A stretch of 64,000 nt of DNA from an uncultured Bacteroidales bacterium (GTDB lineage: Bacteria > Bacteroidota > Bacteroidia > Bacteroidales > WCHB1-69). Both the position numbers and the translations under genes were made by a program. The stretch covers positions 1 through 64,000 of the forward strand of contig CAMKLG010000001.1 in NCBI GenBank assembly GCA_946413585.1, written 5' to 3'. The notes under the pieces are model-generated. The model was not told where the DNA came from and made no database searches. It saw only the letters and a program-made list of their open reading frames with translations. Positions 42,849 to 52,496 of this stretch are shown here, one piece after another (position 1 is the first letter of the stretch; each line of letters opens with the position of its first letter).

Positions 42849-45158
42849 ATGTATAGTGCAAAATCTGGTTCATCGCAGAACGGCAGCAACAAGAAACAGA
42901 CGGAAACAGCCACGCCAAAGTGGGTCAAAACCTTTTGGCGAGTGTATTTCATCCTATTCGGCCTAGTGTGTTTGATGTTTTTCTGCATCTCCATGGGCTG
43001 GATGGGATATATGCCCTCATTCGCGGAACTCGAGAATCCTGACTCCAACCTCGCCACGGAGGTCATCTCCTCCGACGGGGTTTTGCTGGGCACCTACTAC
43101 CGCGAAAACCGCTCCAACTGCAAATACGCCGACCTTTCCGACGATCTGAAAAACGCCCTGATTGCAACAGAGGACTCCAGATTCTACAAACATTCGGGTG
43201 TGGATGTGAAAGCGCTCTTCCGAGTGGCCGCGGGTGTCATCACACGCCATCACAAAGGCGGCGGCAGCACCATCACACAGCAGCTGGCCAAAAACCTGTT
43301 CCCGCGTGATCCCAACGCGGGCAAAATCAAGATTGTCTTCACGAAATTCAAGGAATGGGTGGTGGCCTCCAAGCTGGAACGCGCCTACTCGAAAGACGAA
43401 ATCCTGGCCATGTACTTCAACACGGTCGATTTCGGCAACAACGCCGTGGGCATCAAGTCGGCCGCACGCACCTATTTCGACAAGGAACCATCCGAAATCA
43501 ACACCGAAGAGGCCGCTTTGCTGGTCGGCATGTTGAAGGCCCCCTCAAAGTACAGCCCCCGCCGCCATCCGCAGGCAGCCCTCGACCGCCGCAACACCGT
43601 GCTGGGACAGATGAAGAAGTACGACTACCTCACGAAAGAGCAGTACGACTCCATCAAGAACATCCCCATCGACATGAGCAACTTCAAGTCACAAGCTCAC
43701 ACCGCCGGCAGTGCCACCTATTTCCGCGAATACCTCCGCATGGTGCTGAAAGATTGGTGCGACAAGAACCCCAAACCCGACGGATCTCGATACGACCTCT
43801 ACTGTGATGGATTGAAAATCTATACCACCATTGATTCTCGCATGCAACGACACGCCGAAGCCGCCGTGAGAGAACACGTCTGCGACTATCTGCAACCGCT
43901 CTTCTTCGACCATATCAAAAATGCAAAAAACGCACCTTTCGTCAACTTAAGTGAAGAGCAAACCCACAACATCCTGTGGCGCGCCGTGAAGCAAAGCGAA
44001 CGGTACTCGGTAATGAAGGACGCCGGGAAAACAGATGCTGAAATCGAAGCCGCTTTCAACAAAAAAGTGAAAATGACCGTTTTCAGCTACCGGGGGATGA
44101 TTGACACGGTGATGACCCCGATGGATTCCATACGCTACTATAAATCGTTCTTACAGTGCGGTTTAATGTGCGTAGAGGCAAAGACCGGACATGTAAAAGC
44201 CTATGTGGGCGGCACCAATTACGAATACTTCCAGTTCGACCACGTGAAGCTGTCCAGACGTCAAGTCGGTTCTACCTTCAAGCCATACGTCTATACCGTA
44301 GCCATGCAGAGCGGCGACTTCGATCCTTGCACCATGGTTCCCAACGTACCAGTGACCATCGAAACTCCGAGCGGTTCGTGGACACCCCGCAACTCCGGCG
44401 GCCACAAGGAAGGACAAATGCTCCCCTTGAGTGAAGCTTTGGCATACTCCCTCAACCAAGTCTCCGCCTACCTGATGAAACGCTACGGTCCCAACGCGGT
44501 CATCGACCTCGTACGCAACATGGGCATGACTTCCGACATCCCAGCAGTTCCTTCTATCTGTCTGGGTGCCTGCGAATTGACACTTTACGAGCAGGTCGGT
44601 GCCATCAACTGTTTCCCTAACCAGGGAGTCTATGTGGAGCCTGTCTTCATCACGCACATCTGCGACAAAGAGGGCAATATCATCTACACAAAAGTGCCGA
44701 AAACCAACGAAGCAATGGATCAGATCACTGCATTCAAGACCGTCCGTTTGATGGAAGGTGTCATCAATTTCGGTACTGGCGGGCGACTGCGCAGCCAATA
44801 CGGCATCACCTTCCCGTGCGCGGGCAAAACCGGCACCACCGACAACCAATCCGACGGTTGGTTCGTGGGTTATACGCCGTTGCTGACCTGTGGGGTATGG
44901 GTAGGTTGCGAAGACCGCGCAGCACACTTCCGCTCTACGGCACTCGGCCAAGGTGCGCGCACCGCCATGCCCGTGTTCGGACTCTTCATGAGCAAGGTGT
45001 ATTCAGATCCACAACTACCTTACAATAAGATTATTACATCTGAAAACAGATATTCATCAGATCAATACATCTTCAAACAGCCCGCCGCCTATATCGGTGA
45101 CCCTTCAGGATGTAACGAAACCAAACGAGACTCCATCATGAAGCTCGACTTCGATTAG
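42849..45158 (+). CDS. mrcA: Class A penicillin-binding protein (PBP1A type)
   Basis: 769 residues; bifunctional peptidoglycan synthase. Cytoplasmic N-tail, transmembrane helix (about 30-52), then the GT51 glycosyltransferase domain with ALIATEDSRFYKHSGVD (catalytic Glu), GGSTITQQLAKNLF, and KILAMYFNTVDFGNNAVGI-type motif (here ILAMYFNTVDFGNNAVG). The transpeptidase domain has the active-site Ser in QVGSTFKPYVY, SLNQ (SxN), and AGKTGTTDNQSDGWFVGYTP (KTGT). All catalytic motifs are intact. Confidence 0.95.
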   Translation: MYSAKSGSSQNGSNKKQTETATPKWVKTFWRVYFILFGLVCLMFFCISMGWMGYMPSFAELENPDSNLATEVISSDGVLLGTYYRENRSNCKYADLSDDLKNALIATEDSRFYKHSGVDVKALFRVAAGVITRHHKGGGSTITQQLAKNLFPRDPNAGKIKIVFTKFKEWVVASKLERAYSKDEILAMYFNTVDFGNNAVGIKSAARTYFDKEPSEINTEEAALLVGMLKAPSKYSPRRHPQAALDRRNTVLGQMKKYDYLTKEQYDSIKNIPIDMSNFKSQAHTAGSATYFREYLRMVLKDWCDKNPKPDGSRYDLYCDGLKIYTTIDSRMQRHAEAAVREHVCDYLQPLFFDHIKNAKNAPFVNLSEEQTHNILWRAVKQSERYSVMKDAGKTDAEIEAAFNKKVKMTVFSYRGMIDTVMTPMDSIRYYKSFLQCGLMCVEAKTGHVKAYVGGTNYEYFQFDHVKLSRRQVGSTFKPYVYTVAMQSGDFDPCTMVPNVPVTIETPSGSWTPRNSGGHKEGQMLPLSEALAYSLNQVSAYLMKRYGPNAVIDLVRNMGMTSDIPAVPSICLGACELTLYEQVGAINCFPNQGVYVEPVFITHICDKEGNIIYTKVPKTNEAMDQITAFKTVRLMEGVINFGTGGRLRSQYGITFPCAGKTGTTDNQSDGWFVGYTPLLTCGVWVGCEDRAAHFRSTALGQGARTAMPVFGLFMSKVYSDPQLPYNKIITSENRYSSDQYIFKQPAAYIGDPSGCNETKRDSIMKLDFD

Positions 45159-45168
45159 AAAAAAATAT

Positions 45169-45176
45169 TATATTTG
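45169..45176 (+). promoter_or_regulatory. -7 promoter box of the bamD operon
   Basis: TATATTTG, 15 nt before the bamD ATG at 45191. It is probably the start of the long plus-strand run of housekeeping genes. Confidence 0.45.
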
Positions 45177-45190
45177 CGCGTTTTTATAAT

Positions 45191-46126
45191 ATGGCGAAAA
45201 AGACTTGTAACTTATTGGTTATCATAATGTTGGTTTTTGCAGTCTCCGCGAATGCGGCGGACCGCTTAAGCTCTGTTTGTCTTTTTGCTCCCGAGGAAAT
45301 CACAAGACAAGACTCTCTGAAACCCGAAATCACTCAGAAGGACTCAGTACCTCCAAAAAAGGAGAAAAAGTCCCGTATGAAGAATATTTCAAACAAGCGA
45401 GTTACTTTTGCATCCTTTGATCAGCACTACGAACGTGCCATGAAGTACTACAACAACAAGCAATGGCTCTCTGCTGCGGGTCTCTTCGAGGAACTCTATC
45501 CGCTGTCTTTGGGTACCCCGCGCGCCGACACCATCCTTTTCCTCTTTGCCGACTGCTACTACCAAAACGGAGACTACAACATGGCCGCCTTCCACTACCG
45601 CGATTATGTGAAACGCTATCCCAATTCCGAACACACCGAAGATGCCTTTTTCCGCTGTATCACAGCTATTTATAAAACCTCTCCCGACTACTACCTCGAC
45701 CAATCGAACACCAAATATGCCATCGAGCAGATTGGTGCATTCATACAAGCTTATCCTAACAGCCCGCACATCGAAGAATGCAACCTCATGTTAGACGATC
45801 TGCAGCTGAAATTAGCTCGTAAAGATTTGGAAGTCTTAAAGTTATATTATAATACCGACCACTACGCGGCATGCCAGATTGCAGCGAAAAACTTCTTCAA
45901 CAAATATTCCTATTCGCCGCTCATGCCCGAAGCCGTTTACTATCTGGTACTCAACAATTACGAGTTCTCGAAGAAGAGCACCGAACGGAAAAAAGAGGAA
46001 CGTCTTAAAGCCTGCCTGGATGCCTGTGTCAAGATGCGCCTCAACTACCCCAACTCCCCCTACATGAAAGAGGTGGAAAAAATCTCACAAGATGTGATAA
46101 AACAATTACAGAAATATAAATCATAA
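45191..46126 (+). CDS. bamD: BamD-like outer membrane assembly factor (no visible lipobox)
   Basis: 311 residues. BamD is a TPR-repeat component of the BAM machine that inserts beta-barrel proteins in the outer membrane. TPR helices are clear: ASFDQHYERAMKYYNNKQWLSAAGLFEEL, TILFLFADCYYQNGDYNMAAFHYRDYVKRYPNSEHTEDAFF, YAIEQIGAFIQAYPNSPHIEECN. The N-terminus is a signal peptide ending VSANAAD with no Cys at the lipobox place (the next Cys is about residue 30 in a poor context), whereas family members are usually lipoproteins. A charged linker (about 35-72) precedes the TPR part. Gene order with rpoZ, coaBC, DUF4835 and recN is typical for Bacteroidetes. Confidence 0.88.
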   Translation: MAKKTCNLLVIIMLVFAVSANAADRLSSVCLFAPEEITRQDSLKPEITQKDSVPPKKEKKSRMKNISNKRVTFASFDQHYERAMKYYNNKQWLSAAGLFEELYPLSLGTPRADTILFLFADCYYQNGDYNMAAFHYRDYVKRYPNSEHTEDAFFRCITAIYKTSPDYYLDQSNTKYAIEQIGAFIQAYPNSPHIEECNLMLDDLQLKLARKDLEVLKLYYNTDHYAACQIAAKNFFNKYSYSPLMPEAVYYLVLNNYEFSKKSTERKKEERLKACLDACVKMRLNYPNSPYMKEVEKISQDVIKQLQKYKS

Positions 46127-46136
46127 TTAATTGGTA

Positions 46137-46466
46137 ATGAAAGCTATAGATTACAAGAAATTAAAAATCGACCTGTACGCCAAAACGAAAGACATCCGCA
46201 AATACGACAAAGATACGGGCAACTTCTACAAAAGCATCGTGATCATGTCCAAACGCGCCGACCAAATTGCTGCGGAGCTGAAACAGGAGTTTCAAGAAAA
46301 CTCACACCTCTCCAACCAACAGGATCGTTCAGGCGAGGAAATTTTCGAAAACCGCGAACAAATCGAACTTTCCAAGATGTACGAACAACTTCCTAAACCC
46401 ACTCAGTTGGCACTTTACGAGTTCGAAAACGACCTGATTTACTACAACGACGTCAACGAAAAGTAA
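46137..46466 (+). CDS. rpoZ: RNA polymerase omega-like subunit (Rpb6 family)
   Basis: 109 residues from ATG at 46137; the TTG 6 nt upstream is unlikely. It belongs to the Bacteroidetes omega group, recognised by the pattern DTGNFYKSIVIMSKRADQIAAELKQE, EEIFENREQIELSKMYEQLPKPTQLALYEF. It stabilises the beta' subunit of RNA polymerase. It is 10 nt after bamD and 9 nt before coaBC, in the usual synteny. Confidence 0.88.
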   Translation: MKAIDYKKLKIDLYAKTKDIRKYDKDTGNFYKSIVIMSKRADQIAAELKQEFQENSHLSNQQDRSGEEIFENREQIELSKMYEQLPKPTQLALYEFENDLIYYNDVNEK

Positions 46467-46475
46467 TTAACGGTC

Positions 46476-47672
46476 ATGGGCAAGCACATTGTCATTGGCA
46501 TCTCCGGCGGAATTGCGGCCTACAAAACGATGTCGCTGATCCGGTTGTTCAAGAAAAACGGTTACGACGTGCGCGTGACTGCCACCCGGAACGCCTTGCA
46601 ATTTGTCACCCCCCTAACCATTGAGACACTGTCTCAGAACAAGTTATACACGGATATGTTCGACCAAAACCGCACATTGGAGGTCGAGCATATCAGTATG
46701 GCGGAATGGGCAGACGCTTTCGTTGTGGCACCCGCCACTGCCAACATCATCGCCAAATTCGCGCACGGCATCGCTGACGATGCCCTCTCCACACTGTTCC
46801 TAGCTATGCGGAAGCCCGTGTTCATCGCCCCCGCCATGAACACCAATATGTTCCAAAACCCTGTCGTTCAGGAGAATATCGAATTGCTAAAGAAGAGGGG
46901 ATGTGAAATCTTAGCCCCCGACGAAGGTTTCCTGGCTTGTGGAACCACTGGCAGTGGACGAATGCAGGAACCAGAGCAGATATTCGACATCGTGGACCAA
47001 CGCATGTCAGAAGACCAAACCTTGGCAGGGAAAAGGGTTCTAATTACTGCTGGTCCAACCTACGAACCCATTGATCCTGTGCGTTTTATCGGCAATCACT
47101 CCTCTGGTTTGATGGGCTTTTGCTTGGCCGAGTCCGCCGCTCGAAAAGGGGCTATTGTCTCGCTCGTTTCTGGTCCCAGCAGCTGTATCGCACATCATCG
47201 CAACATCCATCGCTACGATGTAAAAACGGCGGAAGAAATGTATCAACAGTGTATGCAACTAGTTGACAAACAGGATATTATCATCATGTCTGCAGCCGTT
47301 GCCGACTACACCCCCGCGCACGTCGCTCCTGAGAAAATCAAGAAAGACAACGCGCAACTTTCAGTGGAACTGGTGAAGACCAAAGATATTCTGGCATCTG
47401 TGGGTAAGATCAAGCGTGAGAATCAGTTGCTGATAGGCTTCGCTTTGGAAACCGAAAACGAGGTGGAAAACGCCAAGAAAAAACTGCACAATAAAAACGC
47501 CGACCTCATCGTTTTGAACTCCCTGCGCACTAAAGGCGCTGGATTCCGCACCGCCACTAACCAAGTGACTATTTTCAGCAAAGACGGACGCGAATTCGCC
47601 AGCGAACTGAAGAGCAAACAGGAAATCGCAGAAGAAATCATTCAAACAGCTCGAAAATATATTCACAAATAA
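46476..47672 (+). CDS. coaBC: Bifunctional phosphopantothenoylcysteine decarboxylase/phosphopantothenate-cysteine ligase
   Basis: 398 residues. Two steps of coenzyme A synthesis: CoaB joins 4'-phosphopantothenate with Cys (CTP-dependent) and CoaC decarboxylates the product (FMN). CoaC half: GISGGIAAYKTMSLIR, catalytic His in EVEHISM, APATANIIAK, FIAPAMNTNMF, and the redox/active Cys motif ACGTTGSGRM. CoaB half from about 185: VLITAGPTYEPIDPVRFIGN, SSGLMGFCLAESAARKGA, and KIKKDNAQLSVELVKTKDIL (the KxKK CTP motif). Confidence 0.97.
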   Translation: MGKHIVIGISGGIAAYKTMSLIRLFKKNGYDVRVTATRNALQFVTPLTIETLSQNKLYTDMFDQNRTLEVEHISMAEWADAFVVAPATANIIAKFAHGIADDALSTLFLAMRKPVFIAPAMNTNMFQNPVVQENIELLKKRGCEILAPDEGFLACGTTGSGRMQEPEQIFDIVDQRMSEDQTLAGKRVLITAGPTYEPIDPVRFIGNHSSGLMGFCLAESAARKGAIVSLVSGPSSCIAHHRNIHRYDVKTAEEMYQQCMQLVDKQDIIIMSAAVADYTPAHVAPEKIKKDNAQLSVELVKTKDILASVGKIKRENQLLIGFALETENEVENAKKKLHNKNADLIVLNSLRTKGAGFRTATNQVTIFSKDGREFASELKSKQEIAEEIIQTARKYIHK

Positions 47673-47681
47673 TAAACAACT

Positions 47682-48587
47682 ATGAAACGCATCGCCGTAA
47701 TCTTAATCATTTTGATGACCGCGCTCAGCACTCTGAATGCGCAAGACTTCCAGTGCTCCATCTCCATCAACACCACTCAGATCTCAAGTTCTGGTAACCA
47801 ACAACGTTTCAATGAGATGCGGCAGAAACTCTACTCCTTCGTCCATGAACGCAAATGGTGCCAATACAATTTGAAACAGAACGAACGTATCGAATGTTCC
47901 ATCACCATCAACCTGACCAAAGCGTCGGGCGATGAGTACGAAGGCACAGCCACACTAGTGCTGCAACGCCCTGTATATAAGGCAAGTTACAAAACCACCT
48001 TGCTGAGTTTCCAAGACAAGAAAATCAAGTTCAAATATGACGACGGAGACGCTCTGGAGTATGATGAGACCGCCAATCTTTCGGATCTCACTTCCCTTAT
48101 CGCCTATTATCTAAACCTGTTCATTGGCGTTGAACTCGACTCCTTTTCGCCCAACGGAGGCTCCGCATACTTCTCAAAATGCCAAAATACGGTTAACCTC
48201 AACTCCTCCCTTACAGGATGGAATGTGGCAGAAAGCGGTCAAAACAACCGCTATTGGATAACCGAAAACTTCACCAACAGTACTTATAGCAAAATCCATG
48301 ACTTTTACTATCAGTATCACCGCTTGGGTTTGGACGTGATGAACGAAACTCCCGATGCTGGTCGCGCAGTGATTCTCGAAAGTCTGAAGCTCCTGCAACA
48401 AGTCAACGCCCAAAAATCCAACTTGGCCGTTGTCCGTATCATCCTGAACACCAAGAAAGACGAAATCATCAATATTTTTAAAGAAGGTATGCCGTCAGAG
48501 AAAACACAGGTGGTCAACATCATGAAACAGATCGACCCTACCAACTCCTCCGCATACGATGCCATCAACTCCTCCTCTTCCAAATAA
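47682..48587 (+). CDS. DUF4835 family secreted protein (PorD-like)
   Basis: 301 residues. Signal peptide (IAVILIILMTALSTLNAQ). Matches DUF4835, a Bacteroidetes periplasmic family that some databases label as T9SS protein PorD: an early CSISINTTQISSSGNQQRF, ERIECSITINLTKASGDEYEGTATLVLQRPVY, LTSLIAYYLNLFIGVELDSF. Its exact role is not settled in the literature I know. It sits between coaBC and recN as usual; the T9SS cargo in this window makes a secretion-related role reasonable. Confidence 0.85.
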   Translation: MKRIAVILIILMTALSTLNAQDFQCSISINTTQISSSGNQQRFNEMRQKLYSFVHERKWCQYNLKQNERIECSITINLTKASGDEYEGTATLVLQRPVYKASYKTTLLSFQDKKIKFKYDDGDALEYDETANLSDLTSLIAYYLNLFIGVELDSFSPNGGSAYFSKCQNTVNLNSSLTGWNVAESGQNNRYWITENFTNSTYSKIHDFYYQYHRLGLDVMNETPDAGRAVILESLKLLQQVNAQKSNLAVVRIILNTKKDEIINIFKEGMPSEKTQVVNIMKQIDPTNSSAYDAINSSSSK

Positions 48588-48592
48588 TCAAG

Positions 48593-50272
48593 ATGCTAAC
48601 TTCCCTGCAAATAGAGAATTATGCGATAATACGGTCTTTGGAAATCTCTTTTCAGGAGGGTTTGAGTGTTATTACTGGTGAAACAGGTGCTGGTAAATCC
48701 ATTCTCATGGGTGCCCTTTCGCTCATTTTGGGCAATCGCGCGGATACAGATGTCCTGTTCGACAAGTCGCGCAAATGCATTGTAGAGGCCACTTTTCATA
48801 TTCAAGACTTACCACTGGAATCTTGGTTTAAAGAAAACGACCTTGATTATCAAGACGATACCATTATACGGCGCGAAATCAACGAACACGGGAAGTCGCG
48901 CGCTTTCATCAACGACACGCCCGTAAACCTTATGGTTTTGAAGAGCATTGCCTCTCAGCTGGTGGACATTCACTCTCAACATCAGACTCTGATGCTGCAA
49001 AATGCTGATTTCCGGCTTCGACTTGTTGACCAATTTGCTCAGAATCAACATCTTATCAACCAGTATCAAGAATCTCTACACAACTGGAAGAAGCAAAAGA
49101 AGGCATTGGAAGAATTGCGTACCAAATGCGCTGAAGCCGCAATCCGCCACGATTATAACACTTTCACCATTGAAGAACTGGAGAAAGCATCACTACAACC
49201 TGACGAGCAATCGCAGATTGAGCTGCAAATCAAAGAGCTGACGAATGCTGAAACCATCAAGTCGCACCTCTATAACGCCACAGCGTTACTGTCGGAACAA
49301 GAGGGTGACAATATATTATACATGCTGAAGGCCGCGCAGGGCGAGTGCCGCGCTCTGGCCGACTTAGGCGGCGACTACGACCTTTTCCTGCAAAGGATAG
49401 ACGGCCTGCTGACAGAAGCGCAAGATCTTTCCTACGAAATGTCGAAAAAAAGCGACAATGTGGAAATCAATCCGCCACTTTTGGAGCAGCTAAACGAGCG
49501 TCTCGATTTGCTCTTCACCCTGCAGAACAAATACCACGTAGAGAACAATGAGGCTTTGATAACACTGCTAGAGCAACTGCACCGTGAAGTGGAAACCTAT
49601 ACTGACGACAAAGAGCAACTGCTAGAACTAGAAAGAACAGTAAGTCAAGCAGAAAAAGATGTACGAGCATTGGCAAAAAAGCTCACAGAATCGAGAGGCA
49701 AGGCGATTCCTGCTCTGACTAAAGCGATGGAAGAACGCCTCCGCAAGCTAGGCATGAACGACAGTCGCTTTACTGTGGAACTAACACAAACCGAAGAGCT
49801 ACGCGACAATGGAGCCGACACCGCCACGTTCCTGTTCTCCGCTAACAGTGGCATTGCCCCAGCCGACATGTCTAAGATCGCTTCAGGAGGTGAAATGTCC
49901 CGTATCATGCTGTGCCTCAAGTCCATTATCACCGACACTATGTTCCTGCCCACCATCATTTTCGATGAAATCGACACTGGCATCTCTGGCGAAACGGCCT
50001 CGAAAGTAGGACAAATGATGCAAGCTTTAGCGGAAAAGCATCAAGTCATCGCCATCACCCATCTTCCGCAAATTGCGGTTCGTGGCAGCCAACATTATTT
50101 GGTGTACAAACAAAAATCTGATAATCAAACAACTACAAATATCAAGCTTTTAACATTGCCTGAGCGTGAGCAGATGATAGCCACAATGATCAGCGGTGAT
50201 AATGGTAACGAATCCGCCTTGACTACCGCACGAGAAATGCTCAAAGCAACGCAAATAAATCAAAAACAATAA
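48593..50272 (+). CDS. recN: DNA repair protein RecN
   Basis: 559 residues, SMC-like ATPase that holds and senses DNA double-strand-break ends. Walker A GETGAGKS near residue 28; DSRFTVEL; ABC signature ASGGEMSRIML; Walker B TIIFDEIDTGISG, and the D-loop/His HQVIAITHLPQIA. The central region (about 155-365) is the coiled coil. Start chosen at MLTSLQIENYAIIRSLEIS, the standard RecN N-terminus. Confidence 0.97.
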   Translation: MLTSLQIENYAIIRSLEISFQEGLSVITGETGAGKSILMGALSLILGNRADTDVLFDKSRKCIVEATFHIQDLPLESWFKENDLDYQDDTIIRREINEHGKSRAFINDTPVNLMVLKSIASQLVDIHSQHQTLMLQNADFRLRLVDQFAQNQHLINQYQESLHNWKKQKKALEELRTKCAEAAIRHDYNTFTIEELEKASLQPDEQSQIELQIKELTNAETIKSHLYNATALLSEQEGDNILYMLKAAQGECRALADLGGDYDLFLQRIDGLLTEAQDLSYEMSKKSDNVEINPPLLEQLNERLDLLFTLQNKYHVENNEALITLLEQLHREVETYTDDKEQLLELERTVSQAEKDVRALAKKLTESRGKAIPALTKAMEERLRKLGMNDSRFTVELTQTEELRDNGADTATFLFSANSGIAPADMSKIASGGEMSRIMLCLKSIITDTMFLPTIIFDEIDTGISGETASKVGQMMQALAEKHQVIAITHLPQIAVRGSQHYLVYKQKSDNQTTTNIKLLTLPEREQMIATMISGDNGNESALTTAREMLKATQINQKQ

Positions 50273-50275
50273 ATT

Positions 50276-50899
50276 ATGATGAAAAAAACGCTCATAATTA
50301 CTATATGTTTGCTGTTCTGTCTCAATGGTTTCACGCAGAACCGCCGCCCCACCCCACAAAAAAAATTCATCTACATGACTTCCGTGGGATATGCCACTGG
50401 AGTGGGACAAATCGTATTGGAGCAACAGATGGTGCAAAATCAGAATTTTAATTTTTCCGTCAACCAACTACTTGGTTATCAGTTTAATCCATACTTTCAA
50501 ATGGGATTGGGCGCAGGTTTCGATTTCTGGCGTCACACCGCTTTTATCCCCATTTACCTCAACTTCACGGTAAACTTCACCGACACGAAGTTTGTACCTG
50601 TGTTTTACGCCAACATGGGTTACAGCTTTAAATGGTACGTATCCTCCGTACCCGAAAAAATGACCCACGTTGTGCATGGCACATCAACCGGCCCGATGGG
50701 CGAAGGAGGTCTCGGCTTACGCATCAACCTTAATGAAAGATTATCCCTCTTATTAGCAGCATGTTACAAAGTTCAATACACTGACATCCGCTACACCATC
50801 CTTCAACCTAACGAGCAAGATTTCTCAGCCTACTCCACCAACACCCGCAAAAATGTATTCTACCACTTCGCCGGCATCCGCTTGGGAATACAGTATTAG
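50276..50899 (+). CDS. Small outer-membrane beta-barrel protein
   Basis: 207 residues. Signal peptide (TLIITICLLFCLNGFTQ). The mature part is an 8- to 10-strand barrel: QFNPYFQMGLGAGFDFWRH, IPIYLNFTVNFTDTKFVPVFYANMGYSF, INLNERLSLLLAACYKVQY, and a terminal FAGIRLGIQY with an aromatic last residue. Function unknown. It begins 4 nt after the recN stop, so it is in the same transcript. Confidence 0.78.
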   Translation: MMKKTLIITICLLFCLNGFTQNRRPTPQKKFIYMTSVGYATGVGQIVLEQQMVQNQNFNFSVNQLLGYQFNPYFQMGLGAGFDFWRHTAFIPIYLNFTVNFTDTKFVPVFYANMGYSFKWYVSSVPEKMTHVVHGTSTGPMGEGGLGLRINLNERLSLLLAACYKVQYTDIRYTILQPNEQDFSAYSTNTRKNVFYHFAGIRLGIQY

Positions 50900-50969
50900 C
50901 CGTTGACTTTGAACTTTGAACTTGAAACCCTACTCCCTATTCCCTAAACTTCAATAACCAATAACCATT
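50900..50969. repeat. CTTTGAACTTTGAAC / CCCTATTCCCTAAAC simple-repeat spacer
   Basis: The gap between the barrel gene and xseB is filled with TTGACTTTGAACTTTGAACTTG, then CTACTCCCTATTCCCTAAAC and AATAACCAATAACCATT. The same string types recur at 54696-54729, 60123-60253 and 62027-62124. Confidence 0.65.
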
Positions 50970-51161
50970 ATGAAAGAACCCACCTATTCCGCCGCTTTCG
51001 AAGAACTGAAAGAGATTGTGAACCAACTGGAACACGATGACATCAGTGTGGACGAACTAACCGAAAAGATGAAACGTGCCACGGTGTTGCTGAAGATTTG
51101 TCGTGACAAACTGACAAAAACCGAAGAAGAAGTCAACAAAACCATCTCAGAACTGTCGTAA
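50970..51161 (+). CDS. xseB: Exodeoxyribonuclease VII small subunit
   Basis: 63 residues, normal length. Helical XseB subunit that binds the catalytic XseA; motifs YSAAFEELKEIVNQLEHD and LTEKMKRATVLLKICRDKLTKTEEEV. xseA is not nearby in this window. The TAA stop directly abuts the next ATG. Confidence 0.92.
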   Translation: MKEPTYSAAFEELKEIVNQLEHDDISVDELTEKMKRATVLLKICRDKLTKTEEEVNKTISELS

Positions 51162-51812
51162 ATGTCCACTTTTGAGCTTATAGATCCCGCCATTGAGGCC
51201 TATTGCGAGGCGCACACGACTGAAGAATCCGACCTACTCTATCGGTTGAATCGAGAGACGCATCTGCAAACGCTCAACCCACGTATGGCTTCGGGACAGC
51301 TCCAAGGACAGTTCTTATCACTGATTTCCAAAATGATACGTCCGAAAAGGATTTTGGAAATCGGCACATTCACAGGCTATTCAGCCATCTGCTTAGCCGA
51401 AGGCCTGACAGACGACGGCATTCTGCACACCATCGAAATCAACGAAGAATATGAAGACCGCATTCGAGAATACATCTCCCAAAGTCCTGACAGTCAGAAA
51501 ATAAAGTTGCATATTGGGGATGCAAAAATGATTGTGCCGTCGCTGAAAGCGGAATGGGATTTAGTCTTTATTGATGCAGAGAAGACGGATTATCCCGCAT
51601 ACTATGACATCGTTCTTCCCAGGGTAAAGAAGAATGGTTTTATATTGATTGACAATATGTTATGGAACAGCAAAGTAGTTCATGAAGTAGCCCATAACGA
51701 CAAAGACACCCAAGCGATAATGGCCTTCAACGAAATGGTGCAGCAAGACCCGCGCGTGCGAAACCTGCTGTTGCCCTTCCGCGACGGCATCATGATGATT
51801 GAGAAACTCTGA
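51162..51812 (+). CDS. SAM-dependent O-methyltransferase (catechol-O-methyltransferase-like)
   Basis: 216 residues, class I SAM fold of the O-methyltransferase family 3. SAM motif I ILEIGTFTGYSAICLA; motif II LHTIEINEEYEDRI; WDLVFIDAEKTDYPAYYDIVLP with the metal-binding acidic residues, and GFILIDNMLWNSKV. Substrate unknown; the closest families methylate catechol-like hydroxyls. It starts immediately after xseB and ends 3 nt before trmD. Confidence 0.9.
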   Translation: MSTFELIDPAIEAYCEAHTTEESDLLYRLNRETHLQTLNPRMASGQLQGQFLSLISKMIRPKRILEIGTFTGYSAICLAEGLTDDGILHTIEINEEYEDRIREYISQSPDSQKIKLHIGDAKMIVPSLKAEWDLVFIDAEKTDYPAYYDIVLPRVKKNGFILIDNMLWNSKVVHEVAHNDKDTQAIMAFNEMVQQDPRVRNLLLPFRDGIMMIEKL

Positions 51813-51815
51813 TTT

Positions 51816-52496
51816 ATGCGCATAGATATTTTAACCCTGTTTCCGGAAATGTTCCCGGGTGTGTTCGGAAGTTCTATTCTGAAACGCGCCGTAGAACGCA
51901 AATACATCGAGCTTTACACGCACGACATCCGCGACTATACCTACGACAAGCACCACCGCGCAGATGACTATCCCTTTGGTGGCGGTGCAGGCATGGTGAT
52001 GATGGTCGAGCCTATCGCACGTTGCATTGAACAGCTGCAGAGCGAGCGCGAATACGACGGTATCTTCCTGATGGCACCCGACGGCACGACCTTCAACCAA
52101 CAGAAAGCCAACAGCATGTCGCTGCTAAACAACATTATCCTATTGTGTGGGCACTACAAGGGCGTGGACGAACGCGTACGCGAACTTTACATCACAGAAG
52201 ACCTCAGCATCGGCGATTATGTGCTGTCCGGCGGAGAATTGGCGGCTATGGTTATCAGCGATGCCATCGCACGGGTGATTCCTGGCGTCATCAGCGACGG
52301 TGCATCAGCACTCTCCGACTCCTTCCAAGACAACCTGCTTTCCGCTCCTGTCTATACACGTCCCGCGGATTTCCGTGGCCATCGCGTACCCGACGTACTT
52401 CTCTCCGGCAATCAAAAGCTCATCGACGAATGGCGTATGAATCAGCAACTTACAAGGACACAAGCACGTCGTCCCGATTTATTAGACCATGAATAA
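51816..52496 (+). CDS. trmD: tRNA (guanine-N1)-methyltransferase
   Basis: 226 residues. Methylates N1 of G37 next to the anticodon to keep reading frame. SPOUT-knot motifs: [48 protein letters not shown], and [16 protein letters not shown]37 follows anticodons such as CGG of the tRNA-Pro found at 57.8 kb, a classic TrmD substrate. The stop overlaps the next start by 8 nt. Confidence 0.97.
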   Translation: MRIDILTLFPEMFPGVFGSSILKRAVERKYIELYTHDIRDYTYDKHHRADDYPFGGGAGMVMMVEPIARCIEQLQSEREYDGIFLMAPDGTTFNQQKANSMSLLNNIILLCGHYKGVDERVRELYITEDLSIGDYVLSGGELAAMVISDAIARVIPGVISDGASALSDSFQDNLLSAPVYTRPADFRGHRVPDVLLSGNQKLIDEWRMNQQLTRTQARRPDLLDHE

